From NCBI RefSeq assembly GCF_009769385.1, contig NZ_VKAB01000012.1, positions 186,001 through 250,000 on the forward strand: a stretch of 64,000 bases of DNA, read 5' to 3'. Numbering within the stretch: position 1 is the stretch's first letter; the number at the start of each line of letters is the position of its first letter. Source of the DNA: Saccharothrix deserti (lineage in GTDB: Bacteria > Actinomycetota > Actinomycetes > Mycobacteriales > Pseudonocardiaceae). Of the stretch, positions 34,721-44,455 are shown piece by piece. The position numbers were made by a program, and so were the translations under genes. The notes beneath the pieces are model-generated. The model saw nothing but the letters and a program-made list of their open reading frames with translations, was not told where the DNA came from and made no database searches.

Positions 34721-37411
34721 CTAGACCAACTGGCCGCTCAGGTCGAGCTTGCCCAACTCCACCCGCGACGCCACACCGAGCTTCGGGTACGCCTTGTAGA
34801 GGTGGTAGCCGACGGTTCGCGGGCTCAGGAACAGCTGCGCGCCGATGTCCCGGTTGCTCAGCCCCTCGGCGGCCAGCCGCACGACCTGGAGTTCCTGCGG
34901 GGTCAGGGCGCTCAACGGATCGGGGCCCGGCACGGCTCGGCTCTCGCCGGTGGCGCGGAGCTCGGTGCGGGCACGGGCCGCCCACGGCGTCGCGCCCAGG
35001 CGTTCGAAGAGGTCCAACGCGGAACGCAGGTGCGTGCGGGCATCGGTCTTGCGGCGGGCCCGGCGCAGCCACTCGCCGTACAGCAGCTCGGTGCGGGCGC
35101 GTTCGAACGGGCGGCGGTCGTTGGCGCGGTGCAGGTCCACGGCTTGGGTGAACCACTGCTCTTCATCGGTGAGCAGCGCACGGCAACGCGAGGCGACCGC
35201 CCGCGCCCACGGCTGGCCGGTGTTCAACGCCCACTCGTCGTACCAGTCGGCGACGTCCTCGGCCGAGGCGTGCTTCCCCAGCCGGACGGCGGCTTCCACC
35301 AGGTCGGGCAGGCTGCCGATGGCGTACAGCCGGTGCGCGCCGGCCGCCACGTCGGCCAACCGGTCCAGCACGGCCTCGTGCCGGCCGAGGCCGAGGTCCA
35401 GCAACGCCAACGAGCACGCGGCGCGCACGGACGCGGGCGGGCCGTCGGTGAACGTCGCGACCAGCTCCTCGCACCGGGCCTCGTCGCCCTCGATGGCGGC
35501 CAGCTCGGCGAGCACGCTGGACAGGAAGCCGACGCTGAACTCCTGGCCGATGTCGGCCGCGATCCGCAACCCCTCCTCGGCGGTGGCACGGGCGTCGCGG
35601 TGCTGTCCGAGGTGCAGTCGACCGCGTGCCAGGTAGGCGAGGGCGCGGGGCAGCACGCCGAGGGCGCCCTGCGCGCGGGACTGGCGTTCCAGCTGGTAGG
35701 CCCAGTCGTACGCGGCCTGGTCGTCGCCCAGGACCAGGTGCCACCAGGCGGTCACCGCGTTCCCCGGTCCGCCGACGTACGGCGACTCGAGCAGTTTCCG
35801 CAGCGCCGCCAGGCCGCCGGGCACGTCGTCGCCGTCCAGTCCCACGGCCGCCCGTGCGAGGGCTTGCGTGTCGTCGGCGCCGGGCAGGCCGACCGCCCGT
35901 GCCGCGATCTCCTGAACGGCGTCGAGATCCCGGCCCGCCCACGCGTTCTGGGCGGCGTGGAACAGCAACTCCCCCGCCAGCTCACGGTCGGTGTGCTCGG
36001 CGCACGTCGCGGCACGGGCGAGTTGCGTCGCCGCCTCCACCGGACGTCCCCGCTCACTGGCCAACCTCGCCTGGATGCGGGCCACCCTGGCGCCGTCCAC
36101 CTGCTCCGTCACCAGGTCCCACGCCTGGCCGGCGAGCGCGACCGCGCGGTCGAACTGGCCCGCCGCTCCCGCCGCGCCGGCCGCCAACACCAGGCGTTGC
36201 GACCGCTTCACGGTGTCGGGGGTCAGCTCGGCGGCACGCTGGTAGGCCGACGCGACGGCGACGAACCCGCCACGGCCGCGCACGTCCTCGGCGGTGCGGG
36301 CCAACGCGGCGGCCACGTCCTCGTCGGGCCCGGTGGTGGCGGCGGCCAGGTGCCACGCGCTGCGGTGGGCGTCGTCCAGCACTTCGGCCAGTGCTTCGGC
36401 CAGTGCTTTGTGGACGGCGAGGCGTCGTACCAGTGAGGCGCTCTGGTAGGCGGCGGCGCGGATCAGGGGGTGGCGGAACGTCAGCCTGCCCTCGTCGGAA
36501 CGCAGGAGTTGGCGTTGCTCGGCGATTTCGAGGTCGTCCACGGACGCGCCCAGGAGACCGGCGGCCTTGAACACGACGCCCGGGTCGCCGGTGTCGTCGG
36601 CTGCCGCGACGAGGAGGAGGGTGCGGGTGCGTTCGGGCAGGGTGCCGATGCGGTCGGCGAACGTCTGCTGGATGCGGCTGTGGGTGGGGAGTGCGGCGAC
36701 GCGGTAGGCGTGCGCGGCGGGCAGGTGGCCTTCGCGTTGGGCGGCGGGCAGTTCCAGCAGCGCCAACGGGTTGCCACGGGCTTCTTGGGCGATCTGCTCG
36801 CGGACGTAGCGCGGGAGGTCGGCGGCGTGCTCGTCGAGGAGTGCGGTGGCGTGTTCGGGGGCCAGGCCGGTGAGGCGCAGCTCCGGTAGGCCGGGGGCGG
36901 GGAACGGCGGTGCGTGCAGGTCGCGGGCGGCGAAGAGGAGGGCTATGCCTTCGGCCTGCAGGCGGCGTGCGGCGAAGAGGAGTGCGTGCGCGGAGCCCTG
37001 GTCGAGCCAGTGCGCGTCGTCCACCAGGCAGAGGACCGGTCCCTGGTCGGCCAGGTCGGCGAGGAGGGTGAGGACGGCGAGGCCGACGAGGTAGTAGTCG
37101 CCGCCGTCGGGCGGGGCGAGGCCGAGTGCGCCGCGCAGTGCGGCGGCTTGGTTCGGTGGCAGCGAGTCGACGCGGTCCACGACGCGGCCGAGGAGCAGGT
37201 TCAACCCGGCGAACGGCACCACCGACTCGGACTCGATCGCGGTGCCGCGCAGAACCCGGAACGACTCGGCTTCGACGGCGGCGTGTGCGAGCAGTGCCGA
37301 CTTGCCGATGCCCGCTTCACCTCGCACGACGAGCACACCGCTGTGCCCGGCGCGGGCGTCGGCTAGGAGCCGATCGACCACGGCGAGTTCGGCCGACCTC
37401 CCGTGCAGCAT
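34721..37411 (-). CDS. LAL-type LuxR transcriptional regulator
   Basis: 896 residues. N-terminal STAND-like ATPase with Walker A GEAGIGKSALL (about 31-41) and Walker B VLCLVDDAHWLD, a long helical TPR-like middle, and a C-terminal LuxR HTH (LTPQELQVVRLAAEGLSNRDIGAQ, about 830-890). Large ATP-binding LuxR proteins often control catabolic or secondary-metabolite genes. Its target is not evident. The GH20 remnant lies just downstream. Confidence 0.92.
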   Translation of the reverse strand: MLHGRSAELAVVDRLLADARAGHSGVLVVRGEAGIGKSALLAHAAVEAESFRVLRGTAIESESVVPFAGLNLLLGRVVDRVDSLPPNQAAALRGALGLAPPDGGDYYLVGLAVLTLLADLADQGPVLCLVDDAHWLDQGSAHALLFAARRLQAEGIALLFAARDLHAPPFPAPGLPELRLTGLAPEHATALLDEHAADLPRYVREQIAQEARGNPLALLELPAAQREGHLPAAHAYRVAALPTHSRIQQTFADRIGTLPERTRTLLLVAAADDTGDPGVVFKAAGLLGASVDDLEIAEQRQLLRSDEGRLTFRHPLIRAAAYQSASLVRRLAVHKALAEALAEVLDDAHRSAWHLAAATTGPDEDVAAALARTAEDVRGRGGFVAVASAYQRAAELTPDTVKRSQRLVLAAGAAGAAGQFDRAVALAGQAWDLVTEQVDGARVARIQARLASERGRPVEAATQLARAATCAEHTDRELAGELLFHAAQNAWAGRDLDAVQEIAARAVGLPGADDTQALARAAVGLDGDDVPGGLAALRKLLESPYVGGPGNAVTAWWHLVLGDDQAAYDWAYQLERQSRAQGALGVLPRALAYLARGRLHLGQHRDARATAEEGLRIAADIGQEFSVGFLSSVLAELAAIEGDEARCEELVATFTDGPPASVRAACSLALLDLGLGRHEAVLDRLADVAAGAHRLYAIGSLPDLVEAAVRLGKHASAEDVADWYDEWALNTGQPWARAVASRCRALLTDEEQWFTQAVDLHRANDRRPFERARTELLYGEWLRRARRKTDARTHLRSALDLFERLGATPWAARARTELRATGESRAVPGPDPLSALTPQELQVVRLAAEGLSNRDIGAQLFLSPRTVGYHLYKAYPKLGVASRVELGKLDLSGQLV

Positions 37412-37421
37412 GTCCCCGACC

Positions 37422-37553
37422 CTAGCCGGCGTCCGGGACCAGGACGGCTTTGCCGACCGTGTGCCTGCTCTCCATCGCCGCGTGCGCCCGCGCCGCCTCC
37501 GCGAGCGGGAACGTCTGCACTACCGGCGGTGAGCCGGTGAGACGCCGCCTCAC
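37422..37553 (-). pseudogene. C-terminal remnant of a zinc-type alcohol dehydrogenase/quinone oxidoreductase
   Basis: A 43-codon frame (GTG to TAG) reads VVQTFPLAEAARAHAAMES then HTVGKAVLVPDAG. This is the standard C-terminus of NADPH:quinone oxidoreductases of the MDR family (about 320 residues). The nucleotide-binding and catalytic domains are absent. The piece sits between the LAL regulator and the FMN reductase, consistent with a deletion between them. Confidence 0.7.
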
Positions 37554-37565
37554 CCAACGCGCACG

Positions 37566-38135
37566 TCAGGCCCCGTAAGGCCGCTTGGCGCGGGCCTCCT
37601 TGAGCGCCGTTCCCCACCAGCCGAGCTGGTCGAGCAAGGTCGTGGCGGCCTTGTTGACCTCGTCCGGCTCCACCGGGTTCCCGGTCTCGTCGAACCGCGC
37701 CCACACGCCGTGGAAGCTGACGGTGTCCCGCACGGTGACCGCGTGCAGCTCGGCGAAGACCTGCCGCAGCTGCTCGACCGCCCGCAACCCGCCGCCGACG
37801 CCGCCGTACGAGACGAACCCGACCGGCTTGGCCTGCCACTCGGTGAAGTGCCAGTCGATGGCGCTCTTCAACGGCGCGGGGAAGCTGTGGTTGTACTCGG
37901 GCGTGATGACGACGAACGCGTCCGCCTCCTGCAGGCGCGGCGAGACCAGCGCGACCTCCGGGGCCGGGTCCGCGCCGAACTCGTGCAGCATGTCCGGCAG
38001 GCCGAGATCGGCCAGGTCCAGCACGTCCACGATCAGGTCGTCGCGCTGCTTGGCCTGATCGACGAACCAGTTCGAGACGACCGGCGCGAACCGGCCCTTG
38101 CGGGTGCTGCCTACGATGATCGCCAGCTTGATCAC
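37566..38135 (-). CDS. NADPH-dependent FMN reductase
   Basis: 189 residues of the flavodoxin-like NADPH-FMN reductase family. The phosphate loop GSTRKGRFAP at the N-terminus binds FMN, and TPEYNHSFPAPLKSAIDW is the family signature. It supplies reduced flavin or detoxifies quinones. GTG start with GGAGGG 7 nt upstream. The palindrome GTCACGTGAC lies upstream. Confidence 0.92.
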   Translation of the reverse strand: MIKLAIIVGSTRKGRFAPVVSNWFVDQAKQRDDLIVDVLDLADLGLPDMLHEFGADPAPEVALVSPRLQEADAFVVITPEYNHSFPAPLKSAIDWHFTEWQAKPVGFVSYGGVGGGLRAVEQLRQVFAELHAVTVRDTVSFHGVWARFDETGNPVEPDEVNKAATTLLDQLGWWGTALKEARAKRPYGA

Positions 38136-38198
38136 GGGGTTTCCCTCCCTCGCTGTTGTGGTGGCAACGTTATGAGCGAGGGGAGGTCACGGGCATCT

Positions 38199-38208
38199 GT
38201 CACGTGAC
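38199..38208. promoter_or_regulatory. GTCACGTGAC palindrome upstream of FMN reductase
   Basis: A 10-bp perfect dyad at 64-73 nt before the start codon, flanked by two further GTCAC half-sites. Candidate operator for a repressor of the reductase; not tied to a known regulator. Confidence 0.35.
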
Positions 38209-38214
38209 TGGTCA

Positions 38215-38247
38215 CCTGACGGATTTGACTGGTCAAGTGCCGTCAGG
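38215..38247 (-). terminator. Hairpin overlapping the stop of SARP gene 1
   Basis: CCTGACGG (38215-38222) pairs with CCGTCAGG (38240-38247), with an inner TTGAC/GTCAA pair. The second arm overlaps the stop codon of the SARP gene, so it probably ends that transcript. Confidence 0.5.
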
Positions 38248-40906
38248 CGAGTAGCGCCAGGACCTCTTCCGCATCCTCCGCACGGCCCTGGGCGCGGAAG
38301 AGGCTGAGGGCTTGTTGGTGTGCCTCGCGGGCTTCGGCGTGCCGACCAACGGCGGCGAGCACGTCGCCGAAGTGCCGCAGGACGGTGGCCTCCTCGTAGG
38401 AGTTGTCCAACTGCCGGTAGAGCTTGAGGGCGTGCCGGTAGTGCTCGACCGAATCGGCGTCGCGCCCGTGGTGGTGGGCGATGTAGCCGAGACTGTCCGA
38501 AGTGGCCGCTTCGCCTTCGACGTGGCCCAGCTCCTTGTTGAGCGCCAACGCTTCCACGCAGTGCTCCTCGGCCCGGACGTAGTCGCCGAGCCGGGCCATG
38601 CGGTAGCCGACGTCGTTGAGCGCTTCGGCGATGCGGACCGGGATGCCGAGCGCGCGGAACACCTCCAGCTGCGCCAGCGCGTGCTCCAGGGCACCGGTGA
38701 GGTCGCCACGGCGTTCCAGCGCCCACGCCATCGCACGGTGTGCGCCCGCCTTGCCGTAGTCGTCCTCGACCAGCGCCAACGCCTGGCGCAGGTGGTAGTC
38801 GCCGTCGTCGTAACGGCTCGCGTCGGTCAACGCCATGCCGAGGTACTTGTGCGCGGAAACCCGCTTGAACCGGTCATCGAGCACGTCTGCGGCGTCGAGC
38901 GCGGCCCGCCAGACCACGATGTCGGTCGCGTGGCCCCTGCGCAGGTGGTAGTTGGTGAGCGCCCAGGCCAGGTGCCAGGCGACGTCGTGCAGGCCGTGGG
39001 CGGTGGCGAGGCGTTGGGCGGCGAGCAGCGATTCGTGCTCGGCGTCGAACCAGGCCATCGCGGCGGTGACGTCTTCCAGCGGTGCCGCGTGGCCCTCGGG
39101 AGCCGGCACCGGTGGGCGGTGGGGCTCGATGAGGCGGTCGCCGTTGTGCGCGGTGGCGACGAAGTAGCCGACGAAATCGCGCAGGTTCGTGTCGGCGTGC
39201 GCGGGGGCGACTTCGGCGGCGTAGAGGCGCACGAGGTCGTGCATGCGGTAGCGGCCGACCTGGTGTTGCTGGACCAGGTGGGCGGCTTCGAGTTCCCTGA
39301 GCAGCTTGCGGGTGTTGGCGCGGCCGGTGAGGGCGGTGATCGCGCGCAGGCTCAGGTCGGGTGCGGAGGTCAGGCCGAACAGGCCGAACAGTTCCTTCGC
39401 CTCGGGGGTGAGCACCCGTAACGAGCAGGCGAACACCGTGCGCAGGTCGGCGCTGAGGTCGTCCAACGCGTCCAGGCGCTGGTCCTTCAGCTCGTCGGTG
39501 AGGGCGGACAGCGGGAGGTCCGGCTGGGTGACGGCACGGGCGGCGATGATGCTCAGGGCCAGCGGGAGGCCGCCGCAGAGGGACAGCAGCTCACGGGTGA
39601 CGTCCGGTTCGGCTTCGACCCGTTCCACGCCGAGGCGGGCGGTGAGCAGTGCCTTCGCATCGTGCTCGTCCAGGACGTCCAACGCGACCGAACGCGCGCC
39701 GTGGGCCGTGAGCAGGCCGAGGAGCTGCACGCGGCTGGTGACCAGGACGGTGCAGCGCGCGCCGCCGGGCAGGAGCGGGGCGACTTGGGTGGTGTCGCGG
39801 GCGTTGTCCAGGACGACCAGGACGCGCTTGTCGGCGATCAGGCTGCGGTAGAGGGCGGCCTGGGCGTCGAGGTCGGCCGGCGGGTCGTCGACGCCGAGGG
39901 CTTCGAGGAAACCGCGCAGGGCGGTCTGGGGTGCGACGGGTTCGCCGGCCGGGTCGAAGCCGCGGAGGTTGACGTAGAGCTGGCCGTCCGGGAAGTCGTC
40001 CAGGTGCTGGTGGGCCCAGTGCAGCGCCAACGCCGTCTTCCCGATGCCGCCCGTGCCGCCGATCGCCGTGATGACGACGGTGGACGCCGGTTCGGTGAGG
40101 TCCGCGATCTCCTTCTCACGTCCGGTGAACCACCGTTGCGGGGCCGGCAGCTGGCGCGGAACGGCCTTGCCGCTCTCCTGGGCCTCCGGGGGTTCGCTTG
40201 CTTGATCTTTGTGACCCAGAAGCCGCAGGTAGAGATCTTGCAGCGGCTTGCCGGGGTCGGTGCCCAGCTCGTCGGCGAGGAGGCGGCGCACCGCGTCGTA
40301 GTGCTGCAAGCCCTCCGACGACCGGCCGCTCAGGTGCAGGGCGAGCACGAGCTGACCGGCGAGGCGTTCGTCCAGCGGGTTGGCCTGGGTGGCTTTGCGG
40401 AGGGCGGGGAGCAGGGCGGCGTGGTCGCCGAGCCTGATCGCGACGTCGTTGCGGTCGAGTTCGACGGTCGCGCGTTCGGCGTGCAGGGCATCTCTGACCT
40501 GGGCGAACCACTCCGATTCGAGCCCGTCCAACGCCTCACCGCGCCAGAGGCGCAGTGCCTGGTCGTACAGCCGCGCGGCGCGCTGGTCCGGTTCGTTGCG
40601 GGCCTGCTTGGCGAGTGCCCGGAACTCGACCAGGTCGACCGCGTCGGTTTCCAGCAGGTACCCGCCCGGACGGCGTTGGATGTCGATCCCGGCGGCGCGC
40701 AACTTGGAGACGTACCCGTACAGCGTCTCGCGGGCGCGCAACGGCGGCTGATCTCCCCAAACCCGGTCGACCAGCCGTTCGACCGACACGGGGTGCCCGG
40801 CCTCCAGCAGCAGTGCCGCCAACACGCTCCGCTGGCGGATGTGGCCGATGTCGAGGTCGTCGCCGTCCCTGCGAGCCCGGACACCGCCGAGCAGTCCGAA
40901 GTCCAC
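38243..40906 (-). CDS. SARP-family regulator with NB-ARC and TPR domains (AfsR-like), copy 1
   Basis: 887 residues. Winged-helix DNA-binding domain (1-85), bacterial transcriptional activation domain (about 90-240), NB-ARC ATPase with GGTGGIGKTALAL and a later LPLALSIIAARA, then TPR repeats to the end. GTG start. It is divergent from the sialidase gene; three GGTTCA-type heptads (40928-40952) lie between and may be its own site. Target unknown. Confidence 0.92.
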   Translation of the reverse strand: MDFGLLGGVRARRDGDDLDIGHIRQRSVLAALLLEAGHPVSVERLVDRVWGDQPPLRARETLYGYVSKLRAAGIDIQRRPGGYLLETDAVDLVEFRALAKQARNEPDQRAARLYDQALRLWRGEALDGLESEWFAQVRDALHAERATVELDRNDVAIRLGDHAALLPALRKATQANPLDERLAGQLVLALHLSGRSSEGLQHYDAVRRLLADELGTDPGKPLQDLYLRLLGHKDQASEPPEAQESGKAVPRQLPAPQRWFTGREKEIADLTEPASTVVITAIGGTGGIGKTALALHWAHQHLDDFPDGQLYVNLRGFDPAGEPVAPQTALRGFLEALGVDDPPADLDAQAALYRSLIADKRVLVVLDNARDTTQVAPLLPGGARCTVLVTSRVQLLGLLTAHGARSVALDVLDEHDAKALLTARLGVERVEAEPDVTRELLSLCGGLPLALSIIAARAVTQPDLPLSALTDELKDQRLDALDDLSADLRTVFACSLRVLTPEAKELFGLFGLTSAPDLSLRAITALTGRANTRKLLRELEAAHLVQQHQVGRYRMHDLVRLYAAEVAPAHADTNLRDFVGYFVATAHNGDRLIEPHRPPVPAPEGHAAPLEDVTAAMAWFDAEHESLLAAQRLATAHGLHDVAWHLAWALTNYHLRRGHATDIVVWRAALDAADVLDDRFKRVSAHKYLGMALTDASRYDDGDYHLRQALALVEDDYGKAGAHRAMAWALERRGDLTGALEHALAQLEVFRALGIPVRIAEALNDVGYRMARLGDYVRAEEHCVEALALNKELGHVEGEAATSDSLGYIAHHHGRDADSVEHYRHALKLYRQLDNSYEEATVLRHFGDVLAAVGRHAEAREAHQQALSLFRAQGRAEDAEEVLALLA

Positions 40907-40927
40907 GCTCAGCCCCCTCGAACAGCC

Positions 40928-40952
40928 GGTTCAAGGTTCATCCTAGGTTCGC
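40928..40952. promoter_or_regulatory. GGTTCA heptad direct repeats (possible SARP box)
   Basis: GGTTCAA (40928-40934), GGTTCAT (40935-40941) and GGTTCGC (40946-40952). The last two are 11 bp apart, the usual spacing of SARP/AfsR half-sites. They lie 22 nt upstream of the SARP start. Confidence 0.4.
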
Positions 40953-41153
40953 TCCCGATCCCGGCGTCAGGGTGTCCCCATGACCGCGGATCGATGAAGG
41001 AACCCGGCGGAGACCCCACAACTCCGCCGGACCGAGGGGTCGACGTCCCGACCGGTTTTCTCCCCCCTGGCCGGTTGGGACGCCGCGGTTGCGACCCGGG
41101 GGCGCATAGCGGACTGGAAGTCGGCTGGTAGCGCAGGCACTTAGCCTGCTTCG

Positions 41154-44132
41154 ATGCGAAGACTTCTGGGGTTTGCGCTGGTCCTGGGTCTGATGGGCTG
41201 GACGGCGATGCCTGCTGGGGGCAGCGGGATAGTGGCGTCGCCGTCCTCCATCGGGGTTGAGCACGTGTTGTTCAAGGGTGGGACCGGCGGGTACGGGTGT
41301 TATCGGATTCCGGCGCTGGTGCGGACTTCGGCGGACACGTTGTTGGCGTTCGCCGAGGCACGGGAATCGCCGTCTTGTGCCGATCGCGGCGACATCGACC
41401 TTGTCGTTCGGCGTTCCACCAACGACGGGCGGACCTGGGGGCCTGCCCGGGTCGTGTTGAGCGGGGTTCCCGGGGACGCCGAGCGGCCGTTCACGCGGGG
41501 GAACCCGGCGCCCGTCGTGGACCGGGTCACCGGGCGTGTGTTCTTGTTGTCCACGTCCAACGAGGCTGTTCCTGGTGGGTCTCGGTTGCCCTGGGTTCAG
41601 CACAGTGATGACGACGGGATCACCTGGTCCGCCGCACGGCAGCTCCCGATCAGCTTCGACGGCACCACCAACGGGTGGTTCGCCACCGGGCCGTCGCACG
41701 GCGTCCAGCTCCGTGACGGCCGGCTGGTCGTGGGCGCGCACCAGTTCGTGGGCAACGCCAACTACGCCGGCGTGTTCTACAGCCCCGATCACGGGGAGAA
41801 CTGGTTCGCCGGCCAGACACCCAGCTCGTACGTCGAGGGCAAGCTCAAGCCCGGCGAGATGTCCGTCGCCGAACTGGCCAACGGCGATGTGTACGTGTCC
41901 GGCCGCAACGAGATCACCACCGGCCACCACCGCACGCGGGCCATCAGCACGGACGGCGGCACGACCGTGTCCGTCTCCACCGCCGTGCCCAGCCTGACCA
42001 CGCCGAACGTGCAAGGCGCGGTATTGGCGCTGAAGAACGGCACGCTGCTGTTCTCCGGTCCGTCCGACCCGACGGACCGCGAACTCATGCGCATCCGCTA
42101 CTCCACCGACAACGGCGTCAACTGGACGGCAGGCGGCCTGATCAACGGCAGCCGCGCCGGGTACTCGGACCTCGCCGAGCTGGCCACCGGCGAAATCGGC
42201 CTGCTGTACGAGGGCGGCACGAACTTCTCCGCCGACGAGATCCGCTTCAACCGGTTCACCACGCAGCAGGCGCAGATCCCCGGCGGCACGAACCCGTCGG
42301 CCGAGGCCACGCCGACCGCCGGGCCGACATCGCCGGACACCACGGTCCAGGCCAACGACGCGTACGTGCGCGGTTCGGTGAACGCCGGGCTCACCGGGCA
42401 GGCCGACATCCCCTACTCGCGTTCACTGGACGTCGGAGCGCAGGACTTCACCATCGAGACGTCGTTCAAGCACGGCGGGTCGACGGCGAACCAAGCGCTG
42501 TTCTGGGCCTACGGACAGGGCGCGGACATCCCGCAGATCTGGCTGCGCGCCCAACCGGGACGACTGCTGGCCTGGGTTCAGGGGACGACCGGCGGGGCCT
42601 CGGTCGCGTTGGAGAACGCCTACGCCGACAACGCCTGGCACCGGCTCTCCTTGGCCCGCACCGGCAACCGGATCACGCTCACCGTGGACGGGGTCTCGGC
42701 CACCGCCACGGGTGTCGCGGGAGCGGTGACGAAGAGCCGCACGGGGTTGCGGTTGGGGTCGCGGCTGGACGGCGTCGACCCGTTCTCCGGCACGTTGAAG
42801 GACTTCACCGTGCGCAAGGCGGGCGTCGAGGTCGTGAACCTGCCCTTCCAGATCGTGGACGGGGCGGCGGCACCGACCAGGGTGACCGCGCCCATCACCG
42901 ACGACCTGTCCGGGCGCTGCTCGGACGGCAACCTGCTGGGCGGTTACCGGGGCACGGTCACCGGCCGGGTCGGGGGTGCGGCGTTGGCGACCAACGCCAC
43001 CTACCCCGGCGTGGAAACGCCGTACACGCCCGCGTTGGACCCCGGCGCGCGGGACTTCGCCTTCTCCCTGTGGTTCCAGTACCAGGGCACGGCGAACCAG
43101 GCGTTGTTGTGGGCGTACGGGGCGACCGGCGGCGCGCCGTCGGTGTGGGTGCGGGCCCAGCCCGGTCAGGACCGCCTCTTCGGGTGGGTGGAGACCGACA
43201 CCGGGCACGTCCAGGTGGCGCTCAACGACCCGTCGGTGACGGCCGGGTTCGGTGACGGCGACTGGCACCAGTTGTCGCTCAAGCGGGTCGGTGATCGGGT
43301 CGAGATGAGCGTCGACGGCGGCAGCCCGGCGGTGGCGACCGGGTTGACCGGGTCGGTGTCGAACACGCTCGGGGTGCGGGTCGGGTCCAAGCCGGACGGT
43401 TCCGACGTACTCACCGGCGCGTTGGACGACGTCCAGCTCACCGTGGCCGGGCAGCGGGTGTTGTGGTGGGGGTTCGAGCACCAGAACACGCAGGCGCACG
43501 ACGTGGTCCGCACGCCGCTCGGTCCGGCGACGGCGGACACTTCCGCCCTGTGCCACCACTCCGCCGTGCTCGGCGGTGCGGCGACCACCACCGGGTTCAC
43601 CGGTCGTGCGCTCGCGTTCGACGGTGCGGATGATGCGGTCGTGGTGCCGTACCAGCGGTTGGACGGGGACTTCGCGATCGACTTCCGTATGCGGTATACC
43701 GCAGGCACGGCTGATCAGGTGTTGGTGTGGGCGTACGGCGTCGGCGGGACGGAGCGCGCGCTGTGGTTGCGCGCGCAGCCCAGTCGGGACCGGCTCTTGG
43801 GCTGGGTGCAGACCGACGCCGGGGCGACGGCCATCGCGGCGCCCAACGCCGATGCCTTCGGGGACGGGCAGTGGCACCACGTGGTGTTGCGGAGGACCGG
43901 CGACACGCTGGAACTGTCGGTGGACGGCACGGTCCGGGGGACGGCGGCGGTCAAGGGGTCGCTGACCTACGGCGACGCGTTCGCGGTCGACGGTATCCAA
44001 CTCGGCGCCAGGCTGGACGGCGTCGACCGGTTCAAGGGCACGCTGGACGAGTTCCGGATCGAGCGCGGCGGGACGACGATCACGCACCTGCCGTTCGAGG
44101 TCGTGTCGCAGACGCCGTACGCCAGAGGTTGA
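41154..44132 (+). CDS. Secreted exo-alpha-sialidase with three LamG-type domains
   Basis: 992 residues. Signal peptide, then a GH33 six-bladed propeller (about 38-380) with the YRIPALV start (FRIP box) and Asp-boxes such as STNDGRTW, SDDDGITW and STDNGVNW. Three concanavalin/LamG-like domains follow (about 405-570, 600-770, 800-985), each with a WHxLSL-type strand. It would release sialic acids or a related sugar from host or environmental glycans. TAGCCT (41142-41147) 6 nt before the ATG suggests a leaderless transcript. Confidence 0.9.
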   Translation: MRRLLGFALVLGLMGWTAMPAGGSGIVASPSSIGVEHVLFKGGTGGYGCYRIPALVRTSADTLLAFAEARESPSCADRGDIDLVVRRSTNDGRTWGPARVVLSGVPGDAERPFTRGNPAPVVDRVTGRVFLLSTSNEAVPGGSRLPWVQHSDDDGITWSAARQLPISFDGTTNGWFATGPSHGVQLRDGRLVVGAHQFVGNANYAGVFYSPDHGENWFAGQTPSSYVEGKLKPGEMSVAELANGDVYVSGRNEITTGHHRTRAISTDGGTTVSVSTAVPSLTTPNVQGAVLALKNGTLLFSGPSDPTDRELMRIRYSTDNGVNWTAGGLINGSRAGYSDLAELATGEIGLLYEGGTNFSADEIRFNRFTTQQAQIPGGTNPSAEATPTAGPTSPDTTVQANDAYVRGSVNAGLTGQADIPYSRSLDVGAQDFTIETSFKHGGSTANQALFWAYGQGADIPQIWLRAQPGRLLAWVQGTTGGASVALENAYADNAWHRLSLARTGNRITLTVDGVSATATGVAGAVTKSRTGLRLGSRLDGVDPFSGTLKDFTVRKAGVEVVNLPFQIVDGAAAPTRVTAPITDDLSGRCSDGNLLGGYRGTVTGRVGGAALATNATYPGVETPYTPALDPGARDFAFSLWFQYQGTANQALLWAYGATGGAPSVWVRAQPGQDRLFGWVETDTGHVQVALNDPSVTAGFGDGDWHQLSLKRVGDRVEMSVDGGSPAVATGLTGSVSNTLGVRVGSKPDGSDVLTGALDDVQLTVAGQRVLWWGFEHQNTQAHDVVRTPLGPATADTSALCHHSAVLGGAATTTGFTGRALAFDGADDAVVVPYQRLDGDFAIDFRMRYTAGTADQVLVWAYGVGGTERALWLRAQPSRDRLLGWVQTDAGATAIAAPNADAFGDGQWHHVVLRRTGDTLELSVDGTVRGTAAVKGSLTYGDAFAVDGIQLGARLDGVDRFKGTLDEFRIERGGTTITHLPFEVVSQTPYARG

Positions 44133-44390
44133 TCAGGCAGCCTCGTGCGCATCGAGGGCGGCAAGGCCCTCGGTGAGGTTGTCGAGCAAGCGCTTGAGGG
44201 CTTCTTCGCCCAGCAGGAGCGTCACTCCGTTGGACAGGCCGAGCAGTTCGCTGCGTTCGCCGACGAACACTTCGAGCTGCTCGGCCACCACCTCGCAGGT
44301 CACTTCGGTGTTGGAGGCGACTTCGACGTAGGTGTGGCTGAAGACGGACTTCGCGCTGAGGTGCATGACCGAAACGCTAGCGGTAGACAT
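44133..44390 (-). CDS. Conserved hypothetical 85-residue protein next to an HTH gene
   Basis: 85 residues from ATG 44390. The sequence has an N-terminal beta-rich part (KSVFSHTYVEVASNTEVT) and a C-terminal helix (LGEEALKRLLDNL) but no motif I recognise. It is divergent from the HTH/DUF397 pair, a common place for short partners of such modules. Its stop directly abuts that of the sialidase with no spacer. Confidence 0.55.
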   Translation of the reverse strand: MSTASVSVMHLSAKSVFSHTYVEVASNTEVTCEVVAEQLEVFVGERSELLGLSNGVTLLLGEEALKRLLDNLTEGLAALDAHEAA

Positions 44391-44455
44391 CTACGGCTCA
44401 CCATCGCACGATTGAGTGATACACGGCTGATGAGATGTTGGATAGCGTTGCCCAC

